From the NCBI GenBank assembly GCA_041751095.1, contig JBGSYC010000057.1, forward strand, positions 1 through 64,000: a stretch of 64,000 bases of DNA. Reading direction: 5' to 3'. Shown piece by piece: positions 55,054-64,000 of this stretch (positions are counted from its first letter, which is position 1; every line of letters begins with the position of its first letter). The DNA comes from JADCRZ01 sp041751095 (GTDB lineage: Bacteria; Bacteroidota; Bacteroidia; Chitinophagales; Chitinophagaceae). Under the pieces are notes generated by a model. The model worked only from the letters and a program-made list of their open reading frames with translations. It did not search any database and was not told where the DNA came from. The position numbers were made by a program, and so were the translations under genes.

Positions 55054-57321
55054 TTAGTGCTGCCTTTTAACGGAAGTGGAATTGATCACTTTATTAGCCT
55101 TAGCCGGGTAGTGCACTCCTGCTCTTTGTTCGTTACCGCCGTTTTCGTCTTTATGCATGTTAGCAAGGGTGGGCGCAATTACCAGCGAAACGATAGACAT
55201 TAGTTTGATCAGGATGTTCATTGAAGGGCCTGAAGTATCTTTAAAGGGGTCGCCAACGGTATCGCCTGTTACAGACGCTTTATGCGGATCAGACTTTTTA
55301 TAAAACATCTCGCCATTGATCTCAACACCCTTTTCAAAACTCTTTTTCGCGTTGTCCCATGCACCTCCGGCGTTATTCTGGAACATTCCCATAAGCACAC
55401 CACATACTGTAGCACCCGCCAGGAAACCACCTAAGGCTTCCGGGCCCAGCAAAAATCCGATGATGAGGGGAGAAAGAACGGTAATGGCTCCTGGCAGCAT
55501 CATTTTTTTCAGGGATGCTTCAGTGGAGATGGCCACGCATTTATCATATTCGGGCTTACCTGTACCCTCCATAATTCCGGGAATGGTACGGAACTGCCGC
55601 CTTACTTCTTCAACCATACTCATCGCCGCTTCTCCTACAGCCCTTATGGCAAGCGAAGAAAAGATAAACGGGATCATTCCGCCGACAAATAAACTGGCAA
55701 GAACTTTAGCCTTGTAAATATCGATCCCTTTCATTTCATACCCGTTGTGTTCCACCACGCCAACATATGCGGCAAACAAGGCCAGCGCCGTTAAAGCGGC
55801 CGAGGCAATTGCAAAGCCCTTCCCTGTTGCTGCGGTTGTATTACCCACGGCATCAAGAACGTCCGTTTTTTCACGCACCTCTTTAGGCAATTCACTCATC
55901 TCGGCAATGCCACCGGCATTATCTGCAATTGGCCCAAAAGCATCGATAGCGAGCTGCATTGCCGTTGTAGCCATCATCCCTGCAGCCGCGATAGCTACTC
56001 CGTATAAACCTGCGCAGGCATACGACCCGTAAATGCCTGCGGCAAGAACGATGATCGGAAGACAGGTGCTTTCCATCCCTACAGCCAATCCGCCGATCAC
56101 GTTGGTAGCGTGGCCGGTGGAAGACTGTCGAATGATGGAAAGAACCGGGCGCTTTCCCATAGCTGTATAATATTCGGTAATAATGCTCATCAGTGTGCCC
56201 ACGGCGAGTCCGACAGCAATTGCGCCCATGATCCCGTACTTGGTAAAGGTCAGCGCCCCTTCCTTCATGGCACCCGTGGAATCCATATCCCTCAGCAAAT
56301 GCATAGGGGCGTCCTGCATTAACCAGTCAACCAGGAAATATGAAGCAATGGCTGTGAGGATAATAGACCCCCAATTTCCCATGTTAAGCGCCTTTTGAAC
56401 GCTTGTTGTGCTTACTCCCGACGAATCGCTGATCCGTACAAAAAAGGTTGCTACAATGGAAAAGATAATCCCGATGCCCGCAATCAGCATCGGTAATAAG
56501 ATCGGCGACATACCGCCGAAACGGTCTGACGAGGCAACCGTTTCCTGACCCAGAACCATTGTTGCAAGCACTGTGGCCACGTATGATCCAAACAGGTCGG
56601 CGCCCATGCCAGCCACATCTCCAACATTGTCTCCAACGTTATCTGCAATGGTAGCAGGGTTTCGTGGATCGTCTTCAGGTATGCCGGCTTCTACCTTTCC
56701 AACAAGGTCGGCGCCCACGTCTGCAGCCTTGGTATAAATGCCACCGCCAACCCGGGCAAACAAAGCTATAGATTCCGCACCCAATGAAAAGCCCGTTAAC
56801 ACCTCTATGGTTCTTACCATTTCTTCCGAATTAACGGCTGCATCAGGAGCAAAGATCATTTTAAGGATGATGAATAACCCTCCAAGTCCAAGCACCGCCA
56901 GGCCTGCAACGCCTAATCCCATCACTGAACCCCCGGTAAAAGATACATTCAGCGCTTTGGCTAAACTTGTTCGCGCGGCATGAGCCGTACGAACGTTGGC
57001 CTTGGTAGCAATGCTCATACCTATAAACCCGGCCAATGCGCTTGAGAAAGCACCTATAATAAAGGAGATGGCTATAGACCAGTGAGAATTTGGATTGCGG
57101 CTACCCATAAATGCAAGGAGAACGGCAGCTATGACAACAAAATAGGAAAGAATTTTCCATTCAGCTTTCAGAAATGCCATCGCTCCTTCTGAAATATACT
57201 TGCTGATCTCATTCATTCTTTGGGTGCCGGTATCCTGTTTTGCCACCCATGCGTATTTTACAAAGGTGTACAGCAGCCCGATAATACCCATTGCAGGAAC
57301 GAGATAAATCAACTTGTCCAT
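55054..57321 (-). CDS. hppA: Membrane-bound pyrophosphatase, K+-dependent type
   Basis: 755 residues with about sixteen helices, the family norm. The active site reads DVGADLVGKVEAGIPEDDPR followed by NPATIADNVGDNVGDVAGMG, and GGAWDNAKKSFEKG lies near the C-terminus. GNTTAATGKGF has Ala where K+-independent enzymes have Lys, so it should need K+. It couples PPi hydrolysis to outward pumping of Na+ and/or H+. A TATTTTTG -7 element is 35 bases before the start. Confidence 0.96.
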   Translation of the reverse strand: MDKLIYLVPAMGIIGLLYTFVKYAWVAKQDTGTQRMNEISKYISEGAMAFLKAEWKILSYFVVIAAVLLAFMGSRNPNSHWSIAISFIIGAFSSALAGFIGMSIATKANVRTAHAARTSLAKALNVSFTGGSVMGLGVAGLAVLGLGGLFIILKMIFAPDAAVNSEEMVRTIEVLTGFSLGAESIALFARVGGGIYTKAADVGADLVGKVEAGIPEDDPRNPATIADNVGDNVGDVAGMGADLFGSYVATVLATMVLGQETVASSDRFGGMSPILLPMLIAGIGIIFSIVATFFVRISDSSGVSTTSVQKALNMGNWGSIILTAIASYFLVDWLMQDAPMHLLRDMDSTGAMKEGALTFTKYGIMGAIAVGLAVGTLMSIITEYYTAMGKRPVLSIIRQSSTGHATNVIGGLAVGMESTCLPIIVLAAGIYGSYACAGLYGVAIAAAGMMATTAMQLAIDAFGPIADNAGGIAEMSELPKEVREKTDVLDAVGNTTAATGKGFAIASAALTALALFAAYVGVVEHNGYEMKGIDIYKAKVLASLFVGGMIPFIFSSLAIRAVGEAAMSMVEEVRRQFRTIPGIMEGTGKPEYDKCVAISTEASLKKMMLPGAITVLSPLIIGFLLGPEALGGFLAGATVCGVLMGMFQNNAGGAWDNAKKSFEKGVEINGEMFYKKSDPHKASVTGDTVGDPFKDTSGPSMNILIKLMSIVSLVIAPTLANMHKDENGGNEQRAGVHYPAKANKVINSTSVKRQH

Positions 57322-57355
57322 AAGTCTTTGATTCTTTGAGTTATTTTAAGGTGGG

Positions 57356-57363
57356 CAAAAATA
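57356..57363 (-). promoter_or_regulatory. Candidate -7 element of hppA
   Basis: TATTTTTG on the minus strand, a perfect TAnnTTTG, about 35 bases before the ATG at 57321. The nearest upstream TTG is 14 bases away, shorter than the usual spacer. Confidence 0.4.
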
Positions 57364-57592
57364 GGGGAATAAAGCCACAAAACACAGACCTCCTGTTTTT
57401 TGTAATACGTAAGTGGCTGTTAAGCCAACATCCGGTTGATAAAATCGCCAATGAATTTACGCGAATGCGGGCCCGGGAACAAAGATGCGCGCTTGCCACC
57501 TTGTATATATTTCAAAGCTGGCAAAAATAACGTCCTCTTTCTTTGTATGGAAAGAAGTTATGCAGGGGAGGAATAAATAAACTTAGCGCAGG

Positions 57593-57862
57593 TCACTCTT
57601 CGCCTTCCTCGTAGTTGAAAGCATCTTCATTATTATTATATAATGATTCCCATTCCTTTACTTTGGTATCACTCAACAATTCAACGATATCAAAAATATG
57701 CTCGGTCTTCCTTTTCCATTGTATGCCTTCTGTTTCTCCATATACAGAAATATACATGCAATGATCAGATTCCAGAGACACCCTGATCATTGTTACAGGT
57801 GAATTTTCTTTTTCCTGTATCAGATAATAACAACCTGGTTCTAACAGCTCATACGAATACAT
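57593..57862 (-). CDS. Small acidic hypothetical protein
   Basis: 89 residues, acidic, no membrane segment. MYSYELLEPGCYYLIQEKEN and MIRVSLESDHCMYISVYGET look like a small beta barrel; the end is a Glu-rich tail. I do not recognise it. It is alone between the pyrophosphatase and the choloylglycine-type gene. Confidence 0.7.
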   Translation of the reverse strand: MYSYELLEPGCYYLIQEKENSPVTMIRVSLESDHCMYISVYGETEGIQWKRKTEHIFDIVELLSDTKVKEWESLYNNNEDAFNYEEGEE

Positions 57863-58105
57863 ACGCTACGTTTTAAATATTTGAACCAATGGGTCAGTAG
57901 TATATGAACAAGCAAGGAATTTAATAGTTGCCAAAAACAGGTAACTTAATTATTACATCGGTTCCTGCTTAGCGATTGCAAATTTAAGGGAAAGGGAAAT
58001 AACCTGCCATAAACAAAGTGGCAGAAGGAAAAAATAGATCAAATATATTCAACAATTAACTGAATACCAATGAATACCATTTAGATAATTCTATTAAATA
58101 GAAAG

Positions 58106-59176
58106 TTATGTGCATTTGATCGTTACCGGGTACACAGCAGCAGATTCGATCATGGAGCCAGGCACTTTAACGTGGGTTCTGCTCTCTCTGAAAGCATCCA
58201 TTATCGCCCTTTTATTGCGGTCTGCAGAAAAATAGACAAATTTTCCGGTTACGTTTCCTTTCGAGTTTTCATTCATGTCAAACGCCACCGGCTGAGAAGA
58301 ACAGGAATAATCAAATTTGGTAAGATCGATATATTTGATGGCCGGAAAACCGGAAGTTCTGAAATAAATCTTTTTGTTACCGATATCATACACGATACTC
58401 CATTTGGTAAAATTATCCATCGATACCTCATGCAGAATATCAAAACTATAATCCACCAGTGTTTTATTCAGATGATTAGCCTGGTACTTTTGTATCATTG
58501 AACACGCTTTTGAAAACCTGTCAATTGAATTGTCCTGAAAGCCGCCTTTTGTGTTTGTCAGTGCTTTGTCCCTGATGATTGAACCTGCTGATTTCTGGTA
58601 TGTGCTGTTGGTTAGTACCGGAAAGGGGAGGTCGTTGCCGGTATGAACGATCATCTTTCCATTCAAAAATTCGATGGTTGCTGCCTGGCCTTTGGCATCG
58701 GCAACGAGATAATGCTGGGGGGTGCCGGTTGATACGATCCGGATATTTTTATCCGTGTTGATAACTTCCTGGATGGAGGCGCAATTATCAAGTTGATATT
58801 GTATCCACTGCAGCACGTTGAGGCCTGCCCTGTCATCCGCTTCGGGATATTTGGATTCATTAAGCCACATGAGTTCAACAACCAGTCCGGTTTCGTTGAT
58901 ACCGCCGTTTGGAAACTCTTTACCGTATTGGTTGAAGGTGGTGCTGCCGTATTTGGAAACCCAGCTCACCGTGCTTCCATTATCCATTCTAAAGGATGAT
59001 TTCGCAAGGCCGCGGAGATTTGTATGAACTGTTCCCAAACCGGTCACCCAATCATAGTTCCGGCCAAATACCATCTGCCCGTCTTTCTGCAAAAAGAAAG
59101 TTGTACAGGCATACGACCCCTGAAAGATCAAACATTGAACCGCGAACAAAGCAGGAAATACTAAATTTTTTTTCAT
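58106..59176 (-). CDS. Linear amide C-N hydrolase (choloylglycine hydrolase family)
   Basis: 356 residues. The signal peptide is MKKNLVFPALFAVQCLIFQG and ends at SYA, so cleavage exposes Cys24 as the N-terminal nucleophile of an Ntn hydrolase (CTTFFLQKDGQMVFGRNYDW). FPNGGINETGLVVELMWL and the later NTDKNIRIVST are typical. Family enzymes cleave bile-salt amides, penicillin V or acyl-homoserine lactones in the periplasm; the substrate is unknown here. A TAAGTTTG -7 element lies at 59211-59218. Confidence 0.92.
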   Translation of the reverse strand: MKKNLVFPALFAVQCLIFQGSYACTTFFLQKDGQMVFGRNYDWVTGLGTVHTNLRGLAKSSFRMDNGSTVSWVSKYGSTTFNQYGKEFPNGGINETGLVVELMWLNESKYPEADDRAGLNVLQWIQYQLDNCASIQEVINTDKNIRIVSTGTPQHYLVADAKGQAATIEFLNGKMIVHTGNDLPFPVLTNSTYQKSAGSIIRDKALTNTKGGFQDNSIDRFSKACSMIQKYQANHLNKTLVDYSFDILHEVSMDNFTKWSIVYDIGNKKIYFRTSGFPAIKYIDLTKFDYSCSSQPVAFDMNENSKGNVTGKFVYFSADRNKRAIMDAFRESRTHVKVPGSMIESAAVYPVTIKCT

Positions 59177-59444
59177 TTTATCTTCGTTTGAAACTAACCT
59201 CGCAGCAGAACAAACTTACTTAAAACAAAAGTGGACACTAATTTTTCTGTTGTATAATCGTGTTAAAGTCCGTTTTTGTTTAAAGCGATATTGATAAGCT
59301 TTCATGTTATTGATAATTAGCTGTGGTGTTCACCTGCTACCGTTTATAAAGGTTTAGGCATCTTTCATTTTGTACACAGGAAGAACCCGGGACGACAACA
59401 AAGCAGGCCGATGCCAAAAAATAGTCATAACAGATACCTCATAT

Positions 59445-59888
59445 TCATCCTTCCTTTGGCCTCGGTTGGGGCGGCTGTAATCCCGGCGCAGCAGCTTTCT
59501 TCGCAGGTATAGCCTGTGCATGATGGCAGGTATAGCAGGTTACCTGAAGTTTTGTACCCGGCCTGCCCGCTTCTTTCACATTAAAATACTTTTTATTAAT
59601 CTTAGCCCGCATCCGCATCATGTCACGGGCCGTCAACTTCGTTTCCTCTTCGTCGCTGGCAAAGTCCAATCCTTCCTTACCTGCATTTCTTACATGGCAA
59701 TAATCGCATTTAACACCCAGCGACCGGGCAATGCCGCGCATTAGTGTATCCATCTCAGGCTTTGTGATGTCTTTTGGAAGAACCTTGAGATTTTTATACA
59801 GGCGCCTGGACTTATCAGGAGCGGTAAAAGCAAACAAAAGTGCGATCACCACCACAATAAAAACGGTAAGCAGGTAACTTTTTTTCAT
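59445..59888 (-). CDS. Dihaem c-type cytochrome
   Basis: 147 residues with an N-terminal signal or anchor helix. Two haem-binding motifs: CDYCH (61-65) and CYTCH (118-122). The sequence fits the photosynthetic-reaction-centre cytochrome family by PEMDTLMRGIARSLGVKCDY, but no reaction centre is implied; such proteins are widespread in Bacteroidota. The C-terminus is Pro-rich (GLQPPQPRPKEG). It lies 172 bases from, and divergent to, the start of the complex I genes. TATGTTTG at 59921-59928 is a fitting -7 element. Confidence 0.92.
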   Translation of the reverse strand: MKKSYLLTVFIVVVIALLFAFTAPDKSRRLYKNLKVLPKDITKPEMDTLMRGIARSLGVKCDYCHVRNAGKEGLDFASDEEETKLTARDMMRMRAKINKKYFNVKEAGRPGTKLQVTCYTCHHAQAIPAKKAAAPGLQPPQPRPKEG

Positions 59889-60060
59889 GATATTTATTTT
59901 ACAGCAATAAATCTACGAACCAAACATACAGGCAGGCTGAAGTTCCTGTATTATGCAGCTTAATAATTTTTGCAGGCACAATAACACAGGAATAACGGTT
60001 TATTTGTGCTAACATTATTAACTTTAACCAAGCCATTAGCATTTTAAACCATTACACATT

Positions 60061-60411
60061 ATGGGGCCTGCTTCTCTTATCGTTCTTATTTTGTCTGCCG
60101 TGGTGTTTTCGGCCATAGGTATTATGGTTGCAAAAATCTTAGTAAAAGGGACAAAAAATCCGCAGAAAGGTCAGGCATATGAATGCGGCATCCCTACCAG
60201 GGGTTCAACATGGATTCAGTTTAACGTAGGGTATTACCTGTTTGCGCTGATATTCCTGATCTTTGATGTAGAATTGATATTTCTCTATCCCTGGGCAGTA
60301 GTTGTAAAAAAGGTTGGAATCACGGCCCTTATAGAAATAGTCATTTTTATGTTTATTCTTTTTATGGGTTTTTTATATGCACACAAAAAAGGAGCGCTGA
60401 AATGGATGTAA
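60061..60411 (+). CDS. nuoA: NADH-quinone oxidoreductase subunit A
   Basis: 116 residues, three membrane helices. YECGIPTRGSTWIQFNVGYY and FLIFDVELIFLYPWAVV match the family. First gene of the nuo operon; its last ten bases overlap the nuoB start, giving translational coupling. Membrane arm of complex I, near the quinone site. Confidence 0.95.
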   Translation: MGPASLIVLILSAVVFSAIGIMVAKILVKGTKNPQKGQAYECGIPTRGSTWIQFNVGYYLFALIFLIFDVELIFLYPWAVVVKKVGITALIEIVIFMFILFMGFLYAHKKGALKWM

Positions 60412-60944
60412 ATGAAGTTGATGAAGGATCACGGCCGTTTCCGGGCGAGGTGCACCAGACGCCCGGTGGCGGAATCGTATTGAGCAAGCTTGACGAAGTG
60501 ATCAACTGGGCCCGTTCCAATTCTCTCTGGCCACTTGTATTTGGCACCAGCTGTTGTGCCATAGAAATGATGTCGACGGCGGCTGCGAAATACGACTGGT
60601 CGAGGTTCGGCTTTGAAGTGGCAAGGGCTTCGCCCAGGCAGGCCGATGTGATCATCATCGCCGGAACGATCGTCAATAAAATGGCTCCGGTGCTTAAAAG
60701 GTTATACGACCAGATGGCAGACCCGAAATACGTGATCGCTATGGGAGCTTGTGCCACCAGCGGCGGCCCCTTTTTTTACAATACCTATAGTGTTGTTAAG
60801 GGAGCCGATCATATTATCCCTGTGGATGTTTATATTGCCGGATGCCCGCCCCGGCCGGAAGCCCTGATCCATGCGTTGCTAACTTTACAGGAGAAGATCA
60901 GGAATGGTGCAACACGCGAGCAGATAAAAACGGAAAAAGCCTGA
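60402..60944 (+). CDS. nuoB: NADH-quinone oxidoreductase subunit B
   Basis: 180 residues. The N2 iron-sulfur cluster ligands are the tandem Cys in FGTSCCAIEMM, the Cys in AMGACATSGGPF and the Cys in YIAGCPPRPEAL. It forms the peripheral-arm contact where electrons pass to quinone. It starts inside the end of nuoA, and 231 bases separate it from nuoC, a longer gap than usual in this operon. Confidence 0.96.
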   Translation: MDVNEVDEGSRPFPGEVHQTPGGGIVLSKLDEVINWARSNSLWPLVFGTSCCAIEMMSTAAAKYDWSRFGFEVARASPRQADVIIIAGTIVNKMAPVLKRLYDQMADPKYVIAMGACATSGGPFFYNTYSVVKGADHIIPVDVYIAGCPPRPEALIHALLTLQEKIRNGATREQIKTEKA

Positions 60945-61027
60945 TGGAAACAGGCCCGTATGCACGTGCCCCCGGTTATGCAACGTTGCTACTTGCCGGC
61001 CTTAAATGCTTAAGTCGCTGCGCTGCG

Positions 61028-61086
61028 AACCTTATAGGTTTAAATCGCCTTATGAAAAAGTCTCCGGAGCTCAAACCTATAAGGTT
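61028..61086. repeat. Inverted repeat in the nuoB-nuoC gap
   Basis: AACCTTATAGGTTT (61028-61041) and its complement AAACCTATAAGGTT (61073-61086) are separated by 31 bases, with weaker matches outside (TTAAG on both sides). Within a 231-base gap with no credible gene, it may be an inserted repeat unit. Transcription must pass through it for nuoC and later genes to be expressed. Confidence 0.75.
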
Positions 61087-61175
61087 ATGCTGTCAAATGC
61101 TTAATTCGCAGTGCGTAGACAGATGTAAGGTCTCATTGCCCATTCAAAAACGCTAAACGGTTCATCCGACCATAC

Positions 61176-61631
61176 ATGACAGCTGAAGAATTAAAAATAA
61201 AAGTTACTGAAGTATTGCCGGGCGCTTTGTTTGTTGAGGGCGGCGAATGGCTAACCGTAGATTTGGAACCAGCTGTTTTTTTGCCAGTAGCCCGTAAATT
61301 AAGAGAGGATGCAGAAATGGATTTTGATTACCTGTTTTGCCTCACCTGCGTGGACTGGAAAACGCACCTGGTAATGCAATATCACCTGAGCTCAACAACT
61401 TATCGCCACACCATCGTTGTCCGGTGCAAACTCGATCGTACCCTGCCTGAAATTGACACCCTATCTCATATCTGGCGAACAGCGGAATTTCATGAACGAG
61501 AAGTGTACGAACTTTTTGGGGTAAAGTTCCTGCATCATCCCGACCTCAGAAGGCTTGTTCTCACAGATGATTTTGAGGGATGGCCATTAAGAAAGGACTT
61601 TGAAGATCCGGTTAACATGATCAAACTCTGA
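61176..61631 (+). CDS. nuoC: NADH-quinone oxidoreductase subunit C
   Basis: 151 residues, the short Bacteroidota form. The 30-kDa subunit signature is HIWRTAEFHEREVYELFGV, followed by LVLTDDFEGWPLRKDF. Soluble arm, next to NuoD. It ends one base before the start of nuoD. Confidence 0.95.
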   Translation: MTAEELKIKVTEVLPGALFVEGGEWLTVDLEPAVFLPVARKLREDAEMDFDYLFCLTCVDWKTHLVMQYHLSSTTYRHTIVVRCKLDRTLPEIDTLSHIWRTAEFHEREVYELFGVKFLHHPDLRRLVLTDDFEGWPLRKDFEDPVNMIKL

Positions 61632-61632
61632 T

Positions 61633-62748
61633 ATGCTGGAAGAAATCGGTACTACTGCTGAAGGTGATCTGATTATAAATATCGGGCCGCAGCATCCTGC
61701 CACCCATGGCGTATTACATTTGGTCATTACGCTTAATGGCGAGACCGTCAAAAACGTGGAGCCGCACCTCGGGTACATACACCGTTCTATTGAAAAAATG
61801 TGCGAAAGCCTTACCTACCGCCAGTTTATTTATGTCACCAGCCGGATGGATTACCTTTCATCCCACATCAATAATCATGGATGTGCGCTTTGCGTGGAAA
61901 AGGGAATGCAGATAGAAGTTCCGGCGCGGGCGCGGGTCATTCGGGTATTGCTGGATGAGCTTACCCGTCTCGCGTCGCACCAGCTTTGGTGGGGTGCAAT
62001 GGGAATGGACCTTGGTGCGCTTACGCCATTTTTTCATGCCTTCCGTGAACGTGAAATGATCAATGAGATCATGGAAGAGACCTGCGGCGCAAGGCTTACC
62101 ATGAATTATATGGTGCCGGGTGGAGTGATGTTTGATCTTCACCCGAACTTCCGCCACCGGGTAAAAGATTTTATTGCATTCTTTAAAACCAAAATCGATG
62201 AATATGATGAGTTGCTTACCGGAAACATTATTTTTCAAAACCGGATGAAGGGTATTGGTTATCTTTCCAAAGCTGATGCGGTGTCCTACGGCTGCACCGG
62301 CCCAACGGGCAGAGCCAGCGGTGTAAGCTGTGATATACGCAAATTATACCCCTATGAAGTGTATGACCAGGTGCACTTTGAAGAGATCAGGGAAACGGAG
62401 GGTGATTGTTTTGCCCGTTATCTTGTGAGGATGAAGGAAATGCGCCAGTCACTGTCGATCATTGAACAGCTAATCGACAATATCCCGGAAGGTGAGTTCC
62501 AGGCCAAAACAAAAGCAGTATTAAAACTGCCAAAGGGTGAATTTTATTCGAGGGTAGAAACAGCAAGGGGTGAATTCGGTGTATTCATTGTAAGTGAAGG
62601 TGGAACTACCCCATACCGGATCAAGTTCCGTTCGCCGGGCTTTTCCAATCTTTCCGCTCTCAATCACATGGCTAAAGGGTCGAAGATCGGTGACCTTGTG
62701 GCGATAATGGGCTCCCTGGATCTGGTGATACCGGATATTGACAGGTAA
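61633..62748 (+). CDS. nuoD: NADH-quinone oxidoreductase subunit D
   Basis: 371 residues, the 49-kDa subunit related to NiFe-hydrogenase large subunits. NIGPQHPATHGVLHLVITLN at the N-terminus and the end LVAIMGSLDLVIPDIDR, where the D-x-x-x-x-D-I-D-R tail is canonical. The quinone-binding His residues lie in the first motif. It is not fused to NuoC. Confidence 0.96.
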   Translation: MLEEIGTTAEGDLIINIGPQHPATHGVLHLVITLNGETVKNVEPHLGYIHRSIEKMCESLTYRQFIYVTSRMDYLSSHINNHGCALCVEKGMQIEVPARARVIRVLLDELTRLASHQLWWGAMGMDLGALTPFFHAFREREMINEIMEETCGARLTMNYMVPGGVMFDLHPNFRHRVKDFIAFFKTKIDEYDELLTGNIIFQNRMKGIGYLSKADAVSYGCTGPTGRASGVSCDIRKLYPYEVYDQVHFEEIRETEGDCFARYLVRMKEMRQSLSIIEQLIDNIPEGEFQAKTKAVLKLPKGEFYSRVETARGEFGVFIVSEGGTTPYRIKFRSPGFSNLSALNHMAKGSKIGDLVAIMGSLDLVIPDIDR

Positions 62749-62846
62749 AAGTGCAGTAAGGCATTTAACCCGCCGATCTAAATGATAAGCACGGCTTAGT
62801 TTTAACGAATCAGCATCTAACATCTGTAATCTAAAAATCACCAACC

Positions 62847-63923
62847 TTGTTCTCACTTGAAGGCCTGACCAATTCTATCCACGCGTGGTTACACAATACA
62901 TTCAATCCCACCATTGCATTACTATCAGAATTTGTGATTGTAGGCATTTGTGTAATAACTTTTTTTGCGATGTTAGGGCTTATACTTGTTATGATGGAAA
63001 GAAAGGTTTCGGCATATATGCAGATCAGGCTTGGTCCTAACCGTGTTGGGCCGCAGGGGATGTTCCAGACGGTGGCGGATACATTGAAACTGGCGGTTAA
63101 GGAAGGACTAACACCTGATGGGGCAGACCGTTTTTTATTTAACCTCGCGCCTTTTATTGTGATGATCACCGCCATGCTGATCATGGCTCCTGTTGCGTTT
63201 GCGAGGGGCTTCCAGATATGGGATATCAATATCGGGGTGCTGTTTGTTACATCCGTGTCTTCCGTATCGGTTATAGGTATACTGATTGCGGGCTGGGCCA
63301 GCAATAATAAATATTCTTTACTTGGCGCCATGCGCAGTGGAGCGCAGATCGTCAGCTATGAATTGTCGGCCGGGCTTTCCATTATTTCTATGATTGTGTT
63401 AACCGGAAGCCTGCAGATCTCAGAAATCATCTCTTCCCAGCAAAACGGCTGGTGGATATTCAAGGGTCATATCCCGGCGATTATTTCGTTTGTAATTTTT
63501 ATGATCGCCGTAACTGCGGAGACGAACCGCGCACCTTTTGATATGGCAGAAGCCGAATCAGAACTTACAGGCGGCTTCCACACGGAATATTCGGGAATGA
63601 AGTTCGCACTCATTTTCCTGGCGGAATATGCCAACATCTTTATTGTTTGCGCCATCGGCGCTACACTGTATTTAGGCGGGTGGATGCCGCTTCATATTGG
63701 CTCGTGGACAGGTTTTAATCGTATCATGGACTATATTCCCTCTTCTATCTGGTTTATCAGCAAAACGTTTCTTCTTATTTTTATTATGATGTGGTTCCGG
63801 TGGACGTTTCCCCGTCTCCGGATCGACCAGTTGTTAAATCTCGAGTGGAAATATCTTCTGCCAATAAGCATGGTTAACCTGATCTTAATGACGCTCGTGT
63901 CTATCATGGGCTGGCATTTCTAA
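62847..63923 (+). CDS. nuoH: NADH-quinone oxidoreductase subunit H
   Basis: 358 residues with eight membrane helices. IRLGPNRVGPQGMFQTVADT, AVTAETNRAPFDMAEAESEL and TEYSGMKFALIFLAEY are conserved. It forms part of the quinone chamber. The only possible start in front of the first helix is the TTG at 62847, since the frame has a stop at 62832 and no ATG. It follows nuoD directly (98-base gap) with nuoE, F and G missing between. Confidence 0.95.
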   Translation: MFSLEGLTNSIHAWLHNTFNPTIALLSEFVIVGICVITFFAMLGLILVMMERKVSAYMQIRLGPNRVGPQGMFQTVADTLKLAVKEGLTPDGADRFLFNLAPFIVMITAMLIMAPVAFARGFQIWDINIGVLFVTSVSSVSVIGILIAGWASNNKYSLLGAMRSGAQIVSYELSAGLSIISMIVLTGSLQISEIISSQQNGWWIFKGHIPAIISFVIFMIAVTAETNRAPFDMAEAESELTGGFHTEYSGMKFALIFLAEYANIFIVCAIGATLYLGGWMPLHIGSWTGFNRIMDYIPSSIWFISKTFLLIFIMMWFRWTFPRLRIDQLLNLEWKYLLPISMVNLILMTLVSIMGWHF

Positions 63924-64000
63924 GAAGGCATACGAATGTTGCAGCAGCAGAATGTTTATCGTCGTTGAATGAAAACGATACAGGGATTATCCCCATAACG
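63924..64000. other. Right edge, no gene visible
   Basis: 77 bases after nuoH. The next nuo gene (nuoI in the usual order) must start beyond the edge if present. Confidence 0.5.

Noticed and set aside
60842..61156. 104-codon frame spanning the end of nuoB and the gap
   Set aside because: Its first third is nuoB in another frame and the rest is the inverted-repeat spacer.
1..64000. tRNA or rRNA genes
   Set aside because: I saw no convincing cloverleaf or rRNA segment by eye; a tRNAscan-SE or Infernal run would settle this.

Overview
The window looks like a chromosomal segment of a Bacteroidota bacterium, most likely Chitinophagaceae or a close relative. Reasons: a TonB-dependent receptor with an N-terminal carboxypeptidase-like domain, a DUF4421 outer-membrane protein, DUF3606, DUF3072 and DUF3347 proteins, several very acidic small proteins, almost no Shine-Dalgarno sequences, and promoter elements of the Bacteroidota type (TTG about 18-19 nt before TAnnTTTG). 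The taxon is inferred from gene content only.

Layout. 0.6-6.4 kb: trxA with terminator, a tandem-repeat patch, dnaE, an NlpC/P60 peptidase and an acidic hypothetical protein. 6.4-8.9 kb: an AT-rich insert that reads like two integron-style cassettes in a row (a mandelate-racemase homologue and a CPBP membrane protease, each followed by an imperfect inverted repeat ending in a GTT core). 8.9-15.4 kb: M1 metallopeptidase, orphan peptide-binding lipoprotein, nitrilase-family hydrolase, cyclophilin lipoprotein and a DUF92 membrane protein, with a symmetric palindrome-bearing repeat at 12.4-12.7 kb. 15.6-19.6 kb: an accessory patch with an IS110 remnant, a DUF421 protein with a zinc ribbon, a VapBC-type toxin-antitoxin pair, a decayed tyrosine recombinase and two unrecognised AT-rich genes.

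19.6-26.3 kb: two secreted proteins of unknown role, a small lipoprotein, an M19 dipeptidase and a three-domain LigD. 26.5-32.7 kb: a second copy of the palindrome element, then a likely five-gene carbohydrate operon (GH88-like hydrolase, isomerase/epimerase, Gfo/Idh/MocA oxidoreductase, SDR, MFS transporter). 32.8-47 kb: cold-shock protein, a divergent lipid kinase / App1-type phosphatase pair, and stress-type genes (flavin-linked PPOX-family protein, response regulator, DnaJ-like protein, Hsp20, DUF3606, DUF3072), a GH1-like glycosidase and a polytopic membrane protein. 47-59.9 kb: patatin-like phospholipase with a barrel, ABC-F ATPase, DUF3347 lipoprotein, TonB-dependent receptor, membrane pyrophosphatase, a choloylglycine-hydrolase-family enzyme and a dihaem cytochrome. 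60 kb to the end: complex I genes nuoA, B, C, D and H, with no nuoE, F or G between D and H.

The most interesting structures are the cassette-like array at 6.4-8.9 kb, the two copies of the GGTGC-N3-GCACC foldback element, and the unusual nuo layout. Nothing here is a clear new defence or biosynthetic system.
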